Of a stretch of 64,000 bases of DNA, positions 19,201 to 28,796 are shown one piece after another (the stretch's first letter is position 1; each line of letters starts with the position of its first letter). Source of the stretch: Pseudoxanthomonas sp. SE1 (GTDB taxonomy: Bacteria; Pseudomonadota; Gammaproteobacteria; Xanthomonadales; Xanthomonadaceae); the NCBI RefSeq assembly GCF_029542205.1, contig NZ_CP113783.1, positions 549,001-613,000 of the forward strand, written 5' to 3'. The notes beneath the pieces are model-generated. The model was not told the DNA's origin. It ran no database searches and was given only the letters and a program-made list of their open reading frames with translations. Both the position numbers and the translations under genes were made by a program.

Positions 19201-19447
19201 CCAGGCCGGCCACGATCGCTGGCACGCGATCATCGACGCCACCGTGCGCCGCTTCCGTCCCATCGTGCTGACCGCGCTGGCCGCGGTGCTGGCGATGATT
19301 CCGCTGTCGCGCAGCGCCTTCTTCGGCCCGATGGCCGTCGCCATCATGGGCGGCCTGACGGTGGCGACGGTGCTGACGCTGTTCTTCCTGCCGGCGTTGT
19401 ATGCCGCCTGGTTCAAGGTCAAACCGGAGCAGGGCGCCGATTCGTAA
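16277..19447 (+). CDS. RND efflux transporter permease
   Basis: A 1056-residue inner-membrane proton/drug antiporter with twelve expected transmembrane segments in two repeats and two large periplasmic loops. The N terminus LTNRSLVLFLMILLGIIG is TM1. The proton-relay acidic pair is D403-D404 in LLVDDAIIAVE. The porter-domain motif PGATAEEVSQQVTERIEKAL is present. It forms a tripartite pump with the adaptor encoded immediately upstream. No channel gene follows, so the TolC homologue at 12211-13557 is the likely partner. The drug range cannot be predicted. Confidence 0.93.
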   Translation: MRRFNLSEWALTNRSLVLFLMILLGIIGAWSYKHLGQSEDPPFTFKAMVVRTVWPGATAEEVSQQVTERIEKALMTTGNYEFIRSYSRPGESQVIFMARDSMKSKEIPDLWYQVRKKVGDIRATLPSGVIGPFFNDEFGDTFGNIYALTGDGFDYAVMKDYADRIQLELQRVDDVGKVELVGLQDEKIWIELSNTKLATLGIPLSAVQQALEEQNAMTPAGFFETASDRVQLRVSGEFSSVDEIREFPIHAGGRTVKLGDIAEIKRGFADPAAPRMRFMGQPGIGIAVAMKDGGDILKLGETLETEFQRLQKTLPLGMELRKVSDQPAAVEESVGEFVRVLAEAVIIVLLVSFFSLGMRTGLVVAVSIPLVLAMTFAVMHYFGIGLHKISLGALVLALGLLVDDAIIAVEMMAIKMEQGFDRLKAASFAYESTAFPMLTGTLVTAAGFLPIATAASSTGEYTRSLFQVVTIALVVSWIAAVLFIPYLGDKMLPDLGNPQPPKPGSLAARWHGFRARLADRWPQYAAMLAPKPHDAHDHNPYQTPFYQRFRGWLAFCLRRRWLVIGITVAAFVASIALFRFVPQQFFPDSVRPELMVDLELAEGSSLKSTDAQARKLEKLLATREGIQNYVAYIGTGSPRFYLPLDQQLPQANFSQFVVLTDDAEAREDVRRWLIDEVGPQFPELQFRVTRLENGPPVGYPVQFRVSGEHVDRAQAIARQVAEKVRANPHVTNVNLDWSEPSKIVRLEIDQDRARALGVSTAQVSHFLSGSLSGLSVSTYREGNELVEILLRGPDEERARLDLLGSLAVPTSNGGSVPLSQVANLEYAFEDGIIWHRDRLPTVTVRADIRNDDVTPPTVVQQILPTLDGIRADLPQGYLLETGGTVEDSGRGQKSIAAGMPLFLLAVTTLLMLQLRSFSRVALVLLTAPLGLIGVTLALLVFRVPFGFVAMLGTIALAGMIMRNSVILVDQIDQDIQAGHDRWHAIIDATVRRFRPIVLTALAAVLAMIPLSRSAFFGPMAVAIMGGLTVATVLTLFFLPALYAAWFKVKPEQGADS

Positions 19448-19457
19448 CATCCGGCAC

Positions 19458-19485
19458 GCGGCGGGCTTCAAGAAGACCCCCGCCG
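19458..19485 (+). terminator. Possible terminator hairpin after the RND pump
   Basis: GCGGCGGG and CCCGCCGC pair around a 12-nt loop 11 bp after the pump stop codon. There is no T tract, so Rho-independent action is doubtful. Confidence 0.35.
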
Positions 19486-19528
19486 CAGCCGATACTGCAC
19501 AGGTCGAAGACCCTCCGGACCCCGTGCC

Positions 19529-22495
19529 GTGCGCTGCCTGTTGACCTCCGGCCTCTGCCTGTTGGCCCTGCTCGCCAGCACGCCCTCTTGGGCGCTCGAC
19601 CCTGCGCGCAAGGTCGAGGAATACACGCTGGCGCGCTGGACCATGGAGGACGGGCTGCCGCACAACCTGGTGCACGCCCTCAGCCAGGATGCCGATGGCT
19701 ACCTGTGGGCGGGCACGTGGGAGGGGGCCGCACGGTTCGACGGCCGCCGCTTCACGCAGTACGACGCGGGCACCGTGCAGGGCCTGGAAATCGAGGGCGT
19801 GCGGGCCATCACGCCGCATCCGCAGGGCGGCATGGTGCTCAGCCTGGGGCGTGTGGGGCCGGGTTTGCTGCGGTTCCACCAGGGCCGCTGGCAACGCTTG
19901 CCCGGGCGGGCCGGTACCCTGCCGGACGTCTCGGTGCTGCGGTTCGCGCCGGACGGCGTGCTGTGGATCGGCACCGATCATTCGCTGTTCCGCCTCGACC
20001 GCGATGGTCGCCTGCACGACGTCGGTAGCGCGCACGCGCGCCTGGCCAACGAGCGCGTGCTCGCGATCCTGCCGTTGTCCGACGGGCAGGTACTGGTGGG
20101 GAACCGGCACGGCCTGTTCCGGATCACCCAGGGCCGTGCCATCGACTGGGGCCGCAGGGTGGGCCTGCCCGGGACATCCGTGCTGGCCATCCAGCCTTCG
20201 CGCTGGGGCGGCATCCTGGTGGGCGGAAGCGGAGGGGCATGGCGGATCGAGCAGGGCCGCGCGCAGCAGATCACCGGGGCACGCGCCGAGGCCATGCTGG
20301 AGGACCGCAACGGCAACCTCTGGATCTCCACCCTGGATGGGCTGCGCCGGTATGTCCAGGGACGATACGAGACCTTGGGAGAACGCAACGGGTTGATGGG
20401 TCGCCTGGCTCCGGCCCTGTTCGAAGATCGCGACGGCCTGCTGTGGGTGGGCACCACGAACGGGTTGTTCCGCATCTCGGACGGGCCCGTCTTCGGACTG
20501 GGCCGCAGCAACGGCCTGCGCGACATCTATGTGCGCGCGATCATCGAACGGCCGGACCAGGGCATCTGGATAGGTCATCCGATGGGCGTGGATGCATGGG
20601 AGAACGGCCGCAGCCGCGCGGTGTCGCTGGCATTCGATGGCAAGCCCGATCCCTCCGTCCTGTCGATGGCCAACGCGCGCGACGGTGGCCTCTGGGTGGG
20701 CACCTACGATCAGGGCGTGATCCACCTGCCTGTCGCTGCGGACAGCCCGCAGGCACTGCCCTGGCGCATCGACGAATCACGTGGCCTGCCGTCCAACCAT
20801 GTGCGCGCCCTGCTTGAGCGCGCAGACGGTTCGCTGTGGATCGGCAGCAACGAGGGCCTCAGCGTGTATCGGGAGGGACGCATCGTGCGGCATTACAGTG
20901 CCGCCGATGGCCTGCCCGACGGCAATGTCTACGTCCTCTACGAAACCGGCGAGGGCCGGTTGTGGATCGGCACCAGCAACGGCATGGCGATGATGCAACG
21001 CGATGGATCGCTGCGGGCATGGACACCGGACTCGGGCTTTCCCGCCGTGGCCGCATTCGATTTCCTGGCCGATCCCGACGGCAGCCTGTGGATCGCGACC
21101 GACCGCGGCCTGCTGCACTGGCGGGACGGGCGATTCATGCAGTTCGATCATCGTCAGGGCCTGCCCAACAACCGCCTGTTCCGGTTGCTGGAGGACGACA
21201 ACGGCGATTTCTGGGCGTCGAGCAACCGGGGCGTATTCCGGATCTCCCGACCGGCGCTGACGGCAGTGGAAAACCATCATCTCGTCCGCTTGCCGGTGGA
21301 GGCATTCACCCACGCCGACGGCTTGCCCAGCAGCCAGGCCAACGGCGCGAGCGCACCGGCGGGATGGCGCATGCGCGACGGAAAATTGTGGTTCGCGACG
21401 GCGAACGGCATTGGCGTGATCGATCCCGACGATGCAAGGCGCCAGCGCGCGCAGGGCGTCACGCTGGTGATGGAATCCGTGGAGGCCGACGGCCGCGTGC
21501 TGCCGATGCAACCGCGCCATGAACTGGCCGCGGACACGCGACGCGTGGTGATCCGCTTCACCGGCCTCAACCAGCGCGCACCGGAGCGCCTGCGGTACCG
21601 CTACCGCATGCTGGGCTTCGATCGCGACTGGATCGAGACCGACAACGGCATCACCCACGCGGCCGTCTACACCAACCTGCCCCCCGGACAGTTGCGCTTC
21701 GAGGTCCAGGTGATGAATGCGCCCGCGGACTGGAGCAAGCAGGACACGGTGGTGACCCAGGCGGTGGCGTTCGACAAGGCGGCGCCATGGTGGCTGCGCG
21801 CATGGGCGATGGTGGCCTACGCGCTGCTGCTGGCACTTGCGGGTTGGGCCATCCTGCTGCTGGCGATGCGGCGCCAGCGGCGCCGGCAGCGCCGGCTTGA
21901 GGCGCTGGTGGAGGCGCGCACCTCGGAGCTGAGCGACAAGAACGCGCAGCTGGAGCGCGCAAGCGAGGCCCATGCCCACCTGCTGGAACAACTGGCCTAC
22001 CAGGCCGGGCATGACCCGTTGACCCGCCTGGCCAACCGGCGCGCGGGCGATGCGTTCCTGGCCGAGGCGCTGGAAGCCAGCCGTCGCGAAGGCCGTCCGC
22101 TCTGCGTCGCCTTGTTGGACATCGACCACTTCAAGTCGGTCAACGACCGTTACGGACACGCATTCGGTGACGACGTGCTTTCACAGGTGGCGGCGCTGGC
22201 CCAGCGACTGGCCGGCGCCCAGGAAGGCGTACTGATCGCGCGCTACGGCGGCGAGGAGTTCCTGGTGTGCCAGCAACTGCCGTGGACCGTTGCGCGCGCG
22301 CGACTGGAAGCGCTGCGCGAAGGCATCGCGCAGGCCCGCATCGATGCGCCGGACGGCAGCGCGCTGCGCTGCACCGTCAGTATCGGAATGGCCGAACTGC
22401 AGCCGGGCCAGGACCTGCGCGATCTGCTGCGCGAGGCCGACGAGCGCCTCTATCGCGCCAAGGAACGGGGGCGCGACCGCCTGGTGTCGAACTGA
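19529..22495 (+). CDS. Beta-propeller sensor diguanylate cyclase (Reg_prop/Y_Y_Y/GGDEF)
   Basis: A 988-residue membrane sensor. A signal peptide (start GTG) precedes repeated W-I-G-T or W-V-G-T blades forming two seven-bladed periplasmic propellers. A Y_Y_Y domain at about 690-745 and one transmembrane helix near 754-780 follow. Then comes a short coiled coil and a GGDEF domain with intact GGEEF at 907-911 and LLDIDHFKSVND. It should make cyclic di-GMP in response to a periplasmic ligand, possibly a glycan by analogy with hybrid two-component systems of the same front end. The RxxD inhibitory site is absent: the equivalent positions read QEGV. Confidence 0.92.
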   Translation: MRCLLTSGLCLLALLASTPSWALDPARKVEEYTLARWTMEDGLPHNLVHALSQDADGYLWAGTWEGAARFDGRRFTQYDAGTVQGLEIEGVRAITPHPQGGMVLSLGRVGPGLLRFHQGRWQRLPGRAGTLPDVSVLRFAPDGVLWIGTDHSLFRLDRDGRLHDVGSAHARLANERVLAILPLSDGQVLVGNRHGLFRITQGRAIDWGRRVGLPGTSVLAIQPSRWGGILVGGSGGAWRIEQGRAQQITGARAEAMLEDRNGNLWISTLDGLRRYVQGRYETLGERNGLMGRLAPALFEDRDGLLWVGTTNGLFRISDGPVFGLGRSNGLRDIYVRAIIERPDQGIWIGHPMGVDAWENGRSRAVSLAFDGKPDPSVLSMANARDGGLWVGTYDQGVIHLPVAADSPQALPWRIDESRGLPSNHVRALLERADGSLWIGSNEGLSVYREGRIVRHYSAADGLPDGNVYVLYETGEGRLWIGTSNGMAMMQRDGSLRAWTPDSGFPAVAAFDFLADPDGSLWIATDRGLLHWRDGRFMQFDHRQGLPNNRLFRLLEDDNGDFWASSNRGVFRISRPALTAVENHHLVRLPVEAFTHADGLPSSQANGASAPAGWRMRDGKLWFATANGIGVIDPDDARRQRAQGVTLVMESVEADGRVLPMQPRHELAADTRRVVIRFTGLNQRAPERLRYRYRMLGFDRDWIETDNGITHAAVYTNLPPGQLRFEVQVMNAPADWSKQDTVVTQAVAFDKAAPWWLRAWAMVAYALLLALAGWAILLLAMRRQRRRQRRLEALVEARTSELSDKNAQLERASEAHAHLLEQLAYQAGHDPLTRLANRRAGDAFLAEALEASRREGRPLCVALLDIDHFKSVNDRYGHAFGDDVLSQVAALAQRLAGAQEGVLIARYGGEEFLVCQQLPWTVARARLEALREGIAQARIDAPDGSALRCTVSIGMAELQPGQDLRDLLREADERLYRAKERGRDRLVSN

Positions 22496-22515
22496 CGGGC
22501 GTCGCGCCGCATGGC

Positions 22516-23604
22516 TCAGTCGCGCAGTTCCGCCACGTAACACTGCGCCTGCATCTGATCGAGCACGGCCTGCGTCGCCGCCTGGGTGGACACGCCACGG
22601 CCGCCGGTGGCCAGGTCGTTCGTGAAGACCTGTGCGTTGAGCGCGCCATCCACGGCCCGTTCGATGCAGTCGGCTTCCTCGTGCAGGCCCAGGGAATGCC
22701 GCAACAGCAGCGCGCAGCTCAGGATGGTCGCGTAGGGATTGGCGACGCCCTTGCCGGCGATGTCGGGCGCGGACCCGTGGATGGGTTCGTACAGGCCGAC
22801 CTTGCCGTCGCCCAGCGAGGCGGAGGGCAGCAGGCCCAGCGAACCCGCCAGCATCGAAGCCTCGTCGGTCAGGATGTCACCGAACATGTTCTCGGTGACG
22901 ATCACGTCGTACTCGCGCGGCTTCGCGAGCAGGTGCATCGCCATCGAGTCGACCAGCTGGTGCTCCAGCTTCACGTCCGGGAATTCCTCCTGGCCGATCC
23001 GCGTGGCCACGTCGCGCCACAGGCGCGAGGTTTCCAGCACGTTGGCCTTGTCCACCGATACCAGCTGGCTGCGGCGCTGGCGCGCCAGCTTGAAGGCGCT
23101 GCGCACCACGCGCTCGATCTCGGTCACGCTGTAGCTGCACAGGTCGCTGGCACCGCGCGCGTCGCGGGTCTTCTCGCCGAAATAGATGCCGCCGGTCAGT
23201 TCGCGCACCACCACGATGTCCACGCCGGTCAGCAGGTGCGGCTTGATCGGCGAGGCGTTCAGCGCGGCCGGATGCGGGCGCACCGGGCGCAGGTTGGCGA
23301 ACAGGCCCAGGCCCTTGCGCAGCGCCAGCAGACCCTGCTCGGGGCGCACCTTCGCGTTCGGGTCCGACCACTTCGGGCCGCCCACGGCGCCCAGCAGCAC
23401 GGCATTCGCCTGCTGGCAGCCCTGCAGCGTGGCCTGCGGCAGCGGTTCACCGTGGCGATCGATGGCGATGCCGCCGATGTCGTATTCGTGGAAGTCGAAC
23501 GTGTGGCCGTGGCGGCGCGCCAGTGCGCGCAGCACGGTGACGGCGGCGGCGGTGACTTCCGGGCCGATGCCGTCACCCGGCAGGAGAGCGATGTCAGCGT
23601 GCAT
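22516..23604 (-). CDS. leuB: 3-isopropylmalate dehydrogenase
   Basis: A 362-residue NAD-dependent decarboxylating dehydrogenase for the third step of leucine synthesis. It begins with the family motif [26 protein letters not shown] and the [15 protein letters not shown] segment bind substrate, metal and NAD. The start MHADIALL was preferred to a longer frame that runs into leuD. The start overlaps the end of leuD by 11 bp, so the two are translationally coupled. It is the last gene of leuCDB and ends 20 bp from the convergent GGDEF gene. Confidence 0.96.
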   Translation of the reverse strand: MHADIALLPGDGIGPEVTAAAVTVLRALARRHGHTFDFHEYDIGGIAIDRHGEPLPQATLQGCQQANAVLLGAVGGPKWSDPNAKVRPEQGLLALRKGLGLFANLRPVRPHPAALNASPIKPHLLTGVDIVVVRELTGGIYFGEKTRDARGASDLCSYSVTEIERVVRSAFKLARQRRSQLVSVDKANVLETSRLWRDVATRIGQEEFPDVKLEHQLVDSMAMHLLAKPREYDVIVTENMFGDILTDEASMLAGSLGLLPSASLGDGKVGLYEPIHGSAPDIAGKGVANPYATILSCALLLRHSLGLHEEADCIERAVDGALNAQVFTNDLATGGRGVSTQAATQAVLDQMQAQCYVAELRD

Positions 23605-24175
23605 GGCGGGTGGCCTCGTAGTGTTCGATGTCGGGGTGGCGGGCCAGCAGGTAGCCCAGTTCGTCCACGCCTTCCAGCAGGCAGGTCTGCGCGAAGGCAT
23701 CCAGCGGGAACGTGAAGACCGAGCCGTCGGGCGCGCGCAACGCCTTGCTCGCGATGTCGACCACCAGCTCATCGTCCGGCCTCTGCATCAGCGACTGCAC
23801 GATTTCCTCCGGCAGCACGACCGGCACCAGGCCGTTCTTCAGGCTGTTGTTGCGGAAGATGTCGGCGATCTCGCTGCTGACGATGGCGCGCAGGCCGAGG
23901 TCGGTCAGCGCCCAGGGCGCATGTTCGCGCGACGAACCGCAGCCGAAGTTGCGGCCTGCCAGCAGGATGCTGCGCCCGGTGTTCTCCGGCTGGTTGAACG
24001 GGAACGCCGGGTTCGGCGAACCATCCGCCTGCCAGCGCCAGTCGTTGAAGGCGTTCTTGCCCAGACCGGCGCGCTCGGTCGTGGACAGGAAGCGTGCCGG
24101 GATGATCTGGTCGGTATCGATGTTGGTCTGCGCCAACACCACGCTCTTCGAGCGCAGTTCGCGGAAGCCGGGCAT
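23594..24175 (-). CDS. leuD: 3-isopropylmalate dehydratase small subunit
   Basis: A 193-residue swivel-domain subunit pairing with LeuC to isomerise 2- to 3-isopropylmalate. [13 protein letters not shown] at the N terminus and [15 protein letters not shown] are the signature segments. The A of its ATG is also the last base of the leuC stop codon (TGATG), a one-base overlap. The start MPGFREL was chosen on that basis. It is slightly shorter than many homologues but complete. Confidence 0.96.
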   Translation of the reverse strand: MPGFRELRSKSVVLAQTNIDTDQIIPARFLSTTERAGLGKNAFNDWRWQADGSPNPAFPFNQPENTGRSILLAGRNFGCGSSREHAPWALTDLGLRAIVSSEIADIFRNNSLKNGLVPVVLPEEIVQSLMQRPDDELVVDIASKALRAPDGSVFTFPLDAFAQTCLLEGVDELGYLLARHPDIEHYEATRHAR

Positions 24176-25596
24176 CACGCCACCTCCTTCCGCGCATCGA
24201 ACAGCGCGCGCGGATCGCTGACGCGCCCGTTCACCGCCGCCCATGCGGCCGTCAATGGCGATGCCAGCAGCGTGCGCGCACCCGGCCCCTGGCGGCCCTC
24301 GAAGTTGCGGTTGCTGGTGCTGACGGCCAACTGGCCCGGCGCGACCAGGTCGCCGTTCATCGCGATGCACATCGAGCAGCCCGGCTCACGCCATTCGGCC
24401 CCCGCGTCGCGCACGACCTGGTCGATGCCTTCGGCTTCCGCGTCGCGCTTGACGATTTCCGAGCCCGGCACGACCAGCATGCGCACGCCCGCGGCGACCT
24501 TGCGGCCGCGCAGCACCTGCGCCACTTCGCGCATGTCGCGCAGGCGGCCGTTGGTGCACGAACCGACGAACACCACGTCGACCGGCGTGCCTTCCAGCGT
24601 GTGGCCTGCACTCAGGTGCATGTAGTCCAGGCCTTTCTGCGCGGCCGCATCCGCGGGCGCCGGAATCAGCGCATCCACCGCGATCGCGGTGCCCGGATGC
24701 GTGCCCCAGGTCAACGTCGGGCGGATGTCGGCGGCGTCGATGCGCACCTCGGCATCGAACGTGGCGCCGTCCTCGCTACGCAGCGTGGTCCAGTACGCCA
24801 CGGCGGCGTCGAACGCGTCGCCCTTCGGGCCGCGCGGCGTCTTCGCTACCCAGTCGAACGTGGTCCGGTCCGGCGCCACCATGCCGGCGCGGGCGCCGGC
24901 TTCGATCGACATGTTGCACAGGGTCATGCGCTGCTCCATGTCCAGCGCCTCGATGGCACTGCCACGGAACTCGATGACATGGCCGGTGCCGCCGTTGACG
25001 CCGATCACGCCGATCACGTGCAGCACGATGTCCTTCGCGCCGACGCCCGGTGCAAGCGCGCCGTCCACGGTGATGGCCATGGTCTTGGGCTTGCGCTGCA
25101 GCAGGCATTGCGTGGCCAGCACATGGCCGACTTCACTGGTGCCGATGCCGAACGCCAGCGCGCCGAAGGCGCCATGCGTACTGGTGTGGCTGTCGCCGCA
25201 GACGATGGTCATGCCGGGCAGGGTGAAGCCCTGTTCCGGCGCGATGACATGCACGATGCCGCGGTTGGGCGAAGCCATGTCGAACAACTCGATGCCGTGT
25301 TCGGCGCAGTTGCGCGCCAGCGTCTCCACCTGCGTTTCGGCGGCCTGCGTGTAGTACGGCAGCTTCCCGTCCGGCCCAGCCGGCAGGGTCGGCGTGGAGT
25401 GGTCCATCGTCGCCTTGGTGCGGTCCGGGCGACGCGGTGAGAGCCCGCGCGCGGCCAGCTCGGTGAAGGCCTGCGGCGAGGTGACTTCGTGGATCAGGTG
25501 CAGGTCGATGTACAGCACGGCGGGCGCCGCATCGGTCTCGGGGACGACGACGTGGGCGTCCCAGAGTTTGTCGAACAGGGTGCGGGGTGCGGTCAT
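24175..25596 (-). CDS. leuC: 3-isopropylmalate dehydratase large subunit
   Basis: A 473-residue aconitase-family protein holding the [4Fe-4S] cluster. The cluster cysteines are visible in VGSCTNGR and in [27 protein letters not shown] is the substrate-binding motif. The start [10 protein letters not shown] is the family start; the open frame further upstream reads through a dispersed repeat (PGFRRDDD) and is not coding. It is the first gene of leuCDB, separated from leuA by 168 bp that contain an inverted repeat pair, so transcription may begin there or continue from leuA. Confidence 0.96.
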   Translation of the reverse strand: MTAPRTLFDKLWDAHVVVPETDAAPAVLYIDLHLIHEVTSPQAFTELAARGLSPRRPDRTKATMDHSTPTLPAGPDGKLPYYTQAAETQVETLARNCAEHGIELFDMASPNRGIVHVIAPEQGFTLPGMTIVCGDSHTSTHGAFGALAFGIGTSEVGHVLATQCLLQRKPKTMAITVDGALAPGVGAKDIVLHVIGVIGVNGGTGHVIEFRGSAIEALDMEQRMTLCNMSIEAGARAGMVAPDRTTFDWVAKTPRGPKGDAFDAAVAYWTTLRSEDGATFDAEVRIDAADIRPTLTWGTHPGTAIAVDALIPAPADAAAQKGLDYMHLSAGHTLEGTPVDVVFVGSCTNGRLRDMREVAQVLRGRKVAAGVRMLVVPGSEIVKRDAEAEGIDQVVRDAGAEWREPGCSMCIAMNGDLVAPGQLAVSTSNRNFEGRQGPGARTLLASPLTAAWAAVNGRVSDPRALFDARKEVA

Positions 25597-25655
25597 GCGG
25601 GGGTTCCGGTGGTTCATGGTGATGTATCGATCAATGCGACGCCTCACTCTCTCGT

Positions 25656-25754
25656 CGTCATCCCGGCGAAAGCCGGGATCCAAGTTGCTGTTGCCTGACT
25701 CGCTGAGCAAGAAGCAAAGAGCACAATGGATTCCGGCTTTCGCCGGAATGACGG
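25656..25754. repeat. Inverted pair of GTCATTCCGGCGAAAGCC-type repeats between leuA and leuC
   Basis: About 28-bp arms, 25655-25682 and 25727-25754, are reverse complements at 25 of 28 positions. Each is itself a short hairpin, CCCGGC-GAAA-GCCGGG on the left and a CCGGC..GCCGG form on the right. The spurious translations PGFRRDDD and SGFRRNDG are the hallmark of this widespread proteobacterial intergenic repeat. It may stabilise or end the leuA transcript. Confidence 0.85.
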
Positions 25755-25764
25755 TTCAAACTCC

Positions 25765-27318
25765 CTAGGCGGCCGCTGCTTCCTGCTTCTCTATGCGGCG
25801 CTGGCGCAGCAGCCGGTTGGCCACGTCCAGCCAGGCCAGCGCACTGGCCTCAATGATGTCCTTGCTGGTGCCGGTGCCCTCGTACTCTTCGCCGTCGCAG
25901 CGCACCGACAGGCTGGCTTCGCCGCGTGCATCGGCGCCGATGCCGACGCTGTGCACCTGGTAGCTCTCCAGCTGCAGTTGCACGCCGGTCGCGGCGGCGA
26001 GAGCGCTGAACAACGCATCGACCGGGCCATTGCCCTGTGCGGTTTCGGAGATGCGGTTGCCGTCCGGATCCGACAGCTCGACCAGCGCGTTGGCGCGGCT
26101 GCCGACGTCGCTGATCGTCATCGAAGACAGCCGGTAGCCATCGCTGACCGCCGCATCCTGCATCAGCGCCTGCAGATCGGCGTCGCCGACCACGCGCTGC
26201 TTCTCGCACAGCGCCTTGAACTGTTCGAACACCAGCTTCAGTTCGTCCTCCTCCAGCCAGTAGCCCAGCGCGCGCAGGCGTTGCTCGACGGCGGCACGGC
26301 CGCTGTGGCGGCCCAGCACCATCTGCGACGACGGCCAACCCACGTCCTGCGGCTGCATGATCTCGTAGGTGCCGCGGTGGCGCAGCATGCCGTGCTGGTG
26401 GATGCCGGATTCGTGCGCGAACGCATTCGCGCCGACGATGGCCTTGTTGCGCTGGACCGGCATGCCCACCAGGCGCGACAGCAGCTGCGAGGTCGGCACG
26501 ATGCGGCGCGTATCGATGCGCGTGTCCAGGTTGTAGAAGGCGTTGCGGACCTTCAGCGCCATCACCAGTTCCTCGATCGCGCAGTTGCCGGCGCGTTCGC
26601 CGATGCCGTTGATCGAGCCTTCCACCTGGCGTGCGCCACCCTCGATGGCGGCCAGTGAATTGGCGACGGCCAGGCCCAGGTCGTTGTGGCAGTGTGCGCT
26701 GAACACGACCTTGTCGGCGCCCGGCACGCTGGCGATCGCGCGTTCGAACATGCCGCGGATTTCCTCCGGCGTGGTGAAGCCGACGGTGTCCGGCAGGTTG
26801 ATGGTGGTCGCACCGGCGGCGATGGCGGCCGCGATGGCCTCGTGCAGGAAGTCTTCCTCGGTGCGGGTCGCGTCCTCGGCCGAGAACTCGATCTCATCGA
26901 CGTGGCCGCGCGCCAGGCGCACGTGCGTGTCGATGGACTGCAGCACCTGCTCGCGGCTCATGCGCAGCTTGTGCTCGCGGTGCAGCGGGCTGGTCGACAG
27001 GAACAGGTGCAGGCGCGGCTTCGCGGAGGCCGACAGCGTCCGCAGCGAGGTCTCGATGTCGCCGGGCAGGCAGCGCGACAGCACGACCAGCGTGGTCTCG
27101 CGCAGTTCGCGCGCGATCAGCGCATGCGCCTCGCGGTCGGACTGCGAACTGGCGGGGAAGCCGGTTTCGATGGCATCGACGCCAAGGTCGGCGAGGCCAC
27201 GGGCCATCACCACCTTCTGTTGCGGCGTCATGCTGCAACCCGGGGATTGTTCGCCGTCGCGCAGGGTGGTGTCGAAGATGCGGATCTGCGCGGGAGCGGA
27301 TGCGGTTGGTGTGTTCAC
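25765..27318 (-). CDS. leuA: 2-isopropylmalate synthase
   Basis: A 517-residue enzyme condensing acetyl-CoA with 2-ketoisovalerate, the committed step to leucine. The HMGL-like TIM barrel starts [19 protein letters not shown]. The metal site H-x-H is in [13 protein letters not shown]. The second signature is [22 protein letters not shown]-terminal LeuA allosteric domain (about 390-500) should mediate leucine feedback. The start is GTG, overlapping the ilvA stop as GTGA. It is the last gene of the ilvC-led operon. Confidence 0.96.
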   Translation of the reverse strand: MNTPTASAPAQIRIFDTTLRDGEQSPGCSMTPQQKVVMARGLADLGVDAIETGFPASSQSDREAHALIARELRETTLVVLSRCLPGDIETSLRTLSASAKPRLHLFLSTSPLHREHKLRMSREQVLQSIDTHVRLARGHVDEIEFSAEDATRTEEDFLHEAIAAAIAAGATTINLPDTVGFTTPEEIRGMFERAIASVPGADKVVFSAHCHNDLGLAVANSLAAIEGGARQVEGSINGIGERAGNCAIEELVMALKVRNAFYNLDTRIDTRRIVPTSQLLSRLVGMPVQRNKAIVGANAFAHESGIHQHGMLRHRGTYEIMQPQDVGWPSSQMVLGRHSGRAAVEQRLRALGYWLEEDELKLVFEQFKALCEKQRVVGDADLQALMQDAAVSDGYRLSSMTISDVGSRANALVELSDPDGNRISETAQGNGPVDALFSALAAATGVQLQLESYQVHSVGIGADARGEASLSVRCDGEEYEGTGTSKDIIEASALAWLDVANRLLRQRRIEKQEAAAA

Positions 27319-28451
27319 CAGATGGTTTCCTCGTGTACTTCTGTTTCCAGGGCGGCGGCCGGAGTACGGCGCGCGCCGGTCTTGATGGGGGATCTGGGCG
27401 TGGCCGCGCGTGGCGTGGCGCGGCCGTGGGCAAGCGAGGGTTCGCCCTCCACGGTGCGCCGGCGCGGCTTGCGCGGCGGTCGGGGGCGCACGTCGGACAG
27501 CAGTTGCGCGAGTACCGTGGCGTCGATGTTACCGCCCGAGACGACGGCGCACTTGCGCTTGCCGGCCACGCGACGACCGGCGGCCAGCGCAAGCGCACCG
27601 GCACCTTCGGCGATCAGGTGCTCTTCCAGCGCCAGCCGCACCAGCGTTTCGCGCAGTTCGGCTTCGCGCACGGTGACCACGTCGTCGAGCAGCTGCGTGC
27701 ACAGGCGGCGGGTGATGAAGCCCGGCACCTTCACCCGCACGCCGTCGGCCAACGAGGCGACCGGGTCGACCAGCGAGACGTCGCCCTTCATCGCGCGGAT
27801 CATCGAATCCACGCCCTCGACCTGCGCGCCGACCACGCGCACGCCTTGCGACTTCAACGCCAGCGCCACGCCCGAGGCCAGGCCGCCGCCGCCGATCGGG
27901 ACGATGACGACGTCGGGCGTGAAGGGGGCGATCTCGATGCCGACCGTGCCCTGGCCGGCGATCACGTCGGGGTCGTCGAAGGCGGACAGGAAGCGGTAGC
28001 CGTTCTGTTCCGCGAGTTCCTTGGCGAAGGCGAAGGCTTCGTCGTAGCTGTTGCCGTGTTGCCTAACCGTGGCGCCCCAGTGCGCCACGCCGGCGATCTT
28101 GGTGGCCGGTGCGCCATGTGGCATCACCGTGATGGCCTGCACGCCCAGGCGGTAAGCGGCCCAGGCCAGGCCTTGCGCATGATTGCCGGCGGACGCGGCG
28201 ATGACCGGACGCTGGTCGCCACGCTCGCGCGCTGCCAGCAGCGCATTCAGCGCGCCGCGGACCTTGTACGACCCGGTGCGCTGCAGGTTTTCCAGTTTCA
28301 GCATCACGCCGAAGCGTTCGGCGTGGTGCATCGGGGTCGGCGGCAGGTAACGGCGCAGCCGCGCCTGCGCCGCCAGCACGTCGGCCACGGTGACGACGAC
28401 GTCGCCTACGTCGGGGTCGGTGCTGGCGGTGGCGCGGCCGGCGTCAGGCAT
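27315..28451 (-). CDS. ilvA: Threonine dehydratase lacking the ACT regulatory domain
   Basis: A 378-residue fold-type II PLP enzyme making 2-ketobutyrate for isoleucine. The Schiff-base lysine is K63 in GSYKVRGA; the phosphate-binding loop is [11 protein letters not shown]. Length and the absence of any ACT repeats resemble the catabolic TdcB type, not the roughly 510-residue feedback-regulated IlvA. In place of the regulatory domain, residues 322-378 form a basic, proline-rich tail ([11 protein letters not shown]) that looks disordered. Its place between ilvM and leuA fixes a biosynthetic role. It overlaps leuA by 4 bp. Confidence 0.9.
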   Translation of the reverse strand: MPDAGRATASTDPDVGDVVVTVADVLAAQARLRRYLPPTPMHHAERFGVMLKLENLQRTGSYKVRGALNALLAARERGDQRPVIAASAGNHAQGLAWAAYRLGVQAITVMPHGAPATKIAGVAHWGATVRQHGNSYDEAFAFAKELAEQNGYRFLSAFDDPDVIAGQGTVGIEIAPFTPDVVIVPIGGGGLASGVALALKSQGVRVVGAQVEGVDSMIRAMKGDVSLVDPVASLADGVRVKVPGFITRRLCTQLLDDVVTVREAELRETLVRLALEEHLIAEGAGALALAAGRRVAGKRKCAVVSGGNIDATVLAQLLSDVRPRPPRKPRRRTVEGEPSLAHGRATPRAATPRSPIKTGARRTPAAALETEVHEETIW

Positions 28452-28523
28452 CGCGGCACGGGTGCGGCTGATGTCGAAGAAGACGCCTCCGGACCACGAC
28501 GTCCGCGTTGGCGGGCGTGGCCT

Positions 28524-28796
28524 TCATGCGGCGCGGTCCTGGTGGCGACGATCCCTGCTCAGTTCCTGCACGGCACTGAAGGACAGTTCCTCGACGTCGT
28601 AGATCTTCAGCAGCTGCTGGCGCAGGGTTTCAGGTGCGCGGGTGCTGTCGATCACCAGCGCCAGCGCCCAGTAGCCTTCGCCGTCGTGGGTGGCGTGCAC
28701 CGCATGGGGCGGGAAACCGCGGCGCTCGATCATGCCCAGCACGCGCACCAGTGCGCCCTCGGCAGGTTTGAGCTTCAGTTCAAGCCGGTAACGCAT
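28524..28796 (-). CDS. ilvM: Acetolactate synthase small subunit, ACT domain
   Basis: A 90-residue single-ACT protein: [20 protein letters not shown], then ERRGFPPHAV, typical of IlvM/IlvH N-terminal domains. It would bind the large subunit IlvG and tune activity or valine response. E. coli IlvM is about the same length. The start overlaps the end of ilvG by 17 bp, with the ATG inside the ilvG tail, so translational coupling is likely. A gap of 72 bp separates it from ilvA. Confidence 0.88.
   Translation of the reverse strand: MRYRLELKLKPAEGALVRVLGMIERRGFPPHAVHATHDGEGYWALALVIDSTRAPETLRQQLLKIYDVEELSFSAVQELSRDRRHQDRAA

Noticed and set aside
15899..20725. A 1608-codon open frame on the minus strand across the RND pump and sensor genes
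   Set aside because: It is an antisense shadow of high-GC coding DNA: rich in His, Gln and Arg, with no domain, and opposite two well-supported genes.
25597..25710. N-terminal extension of leuC reading [12 protein letters not shown]
   Set aside because: This is the known spurious translation of the GTCATTCCGGCG repeat family; the family start is at 25596.
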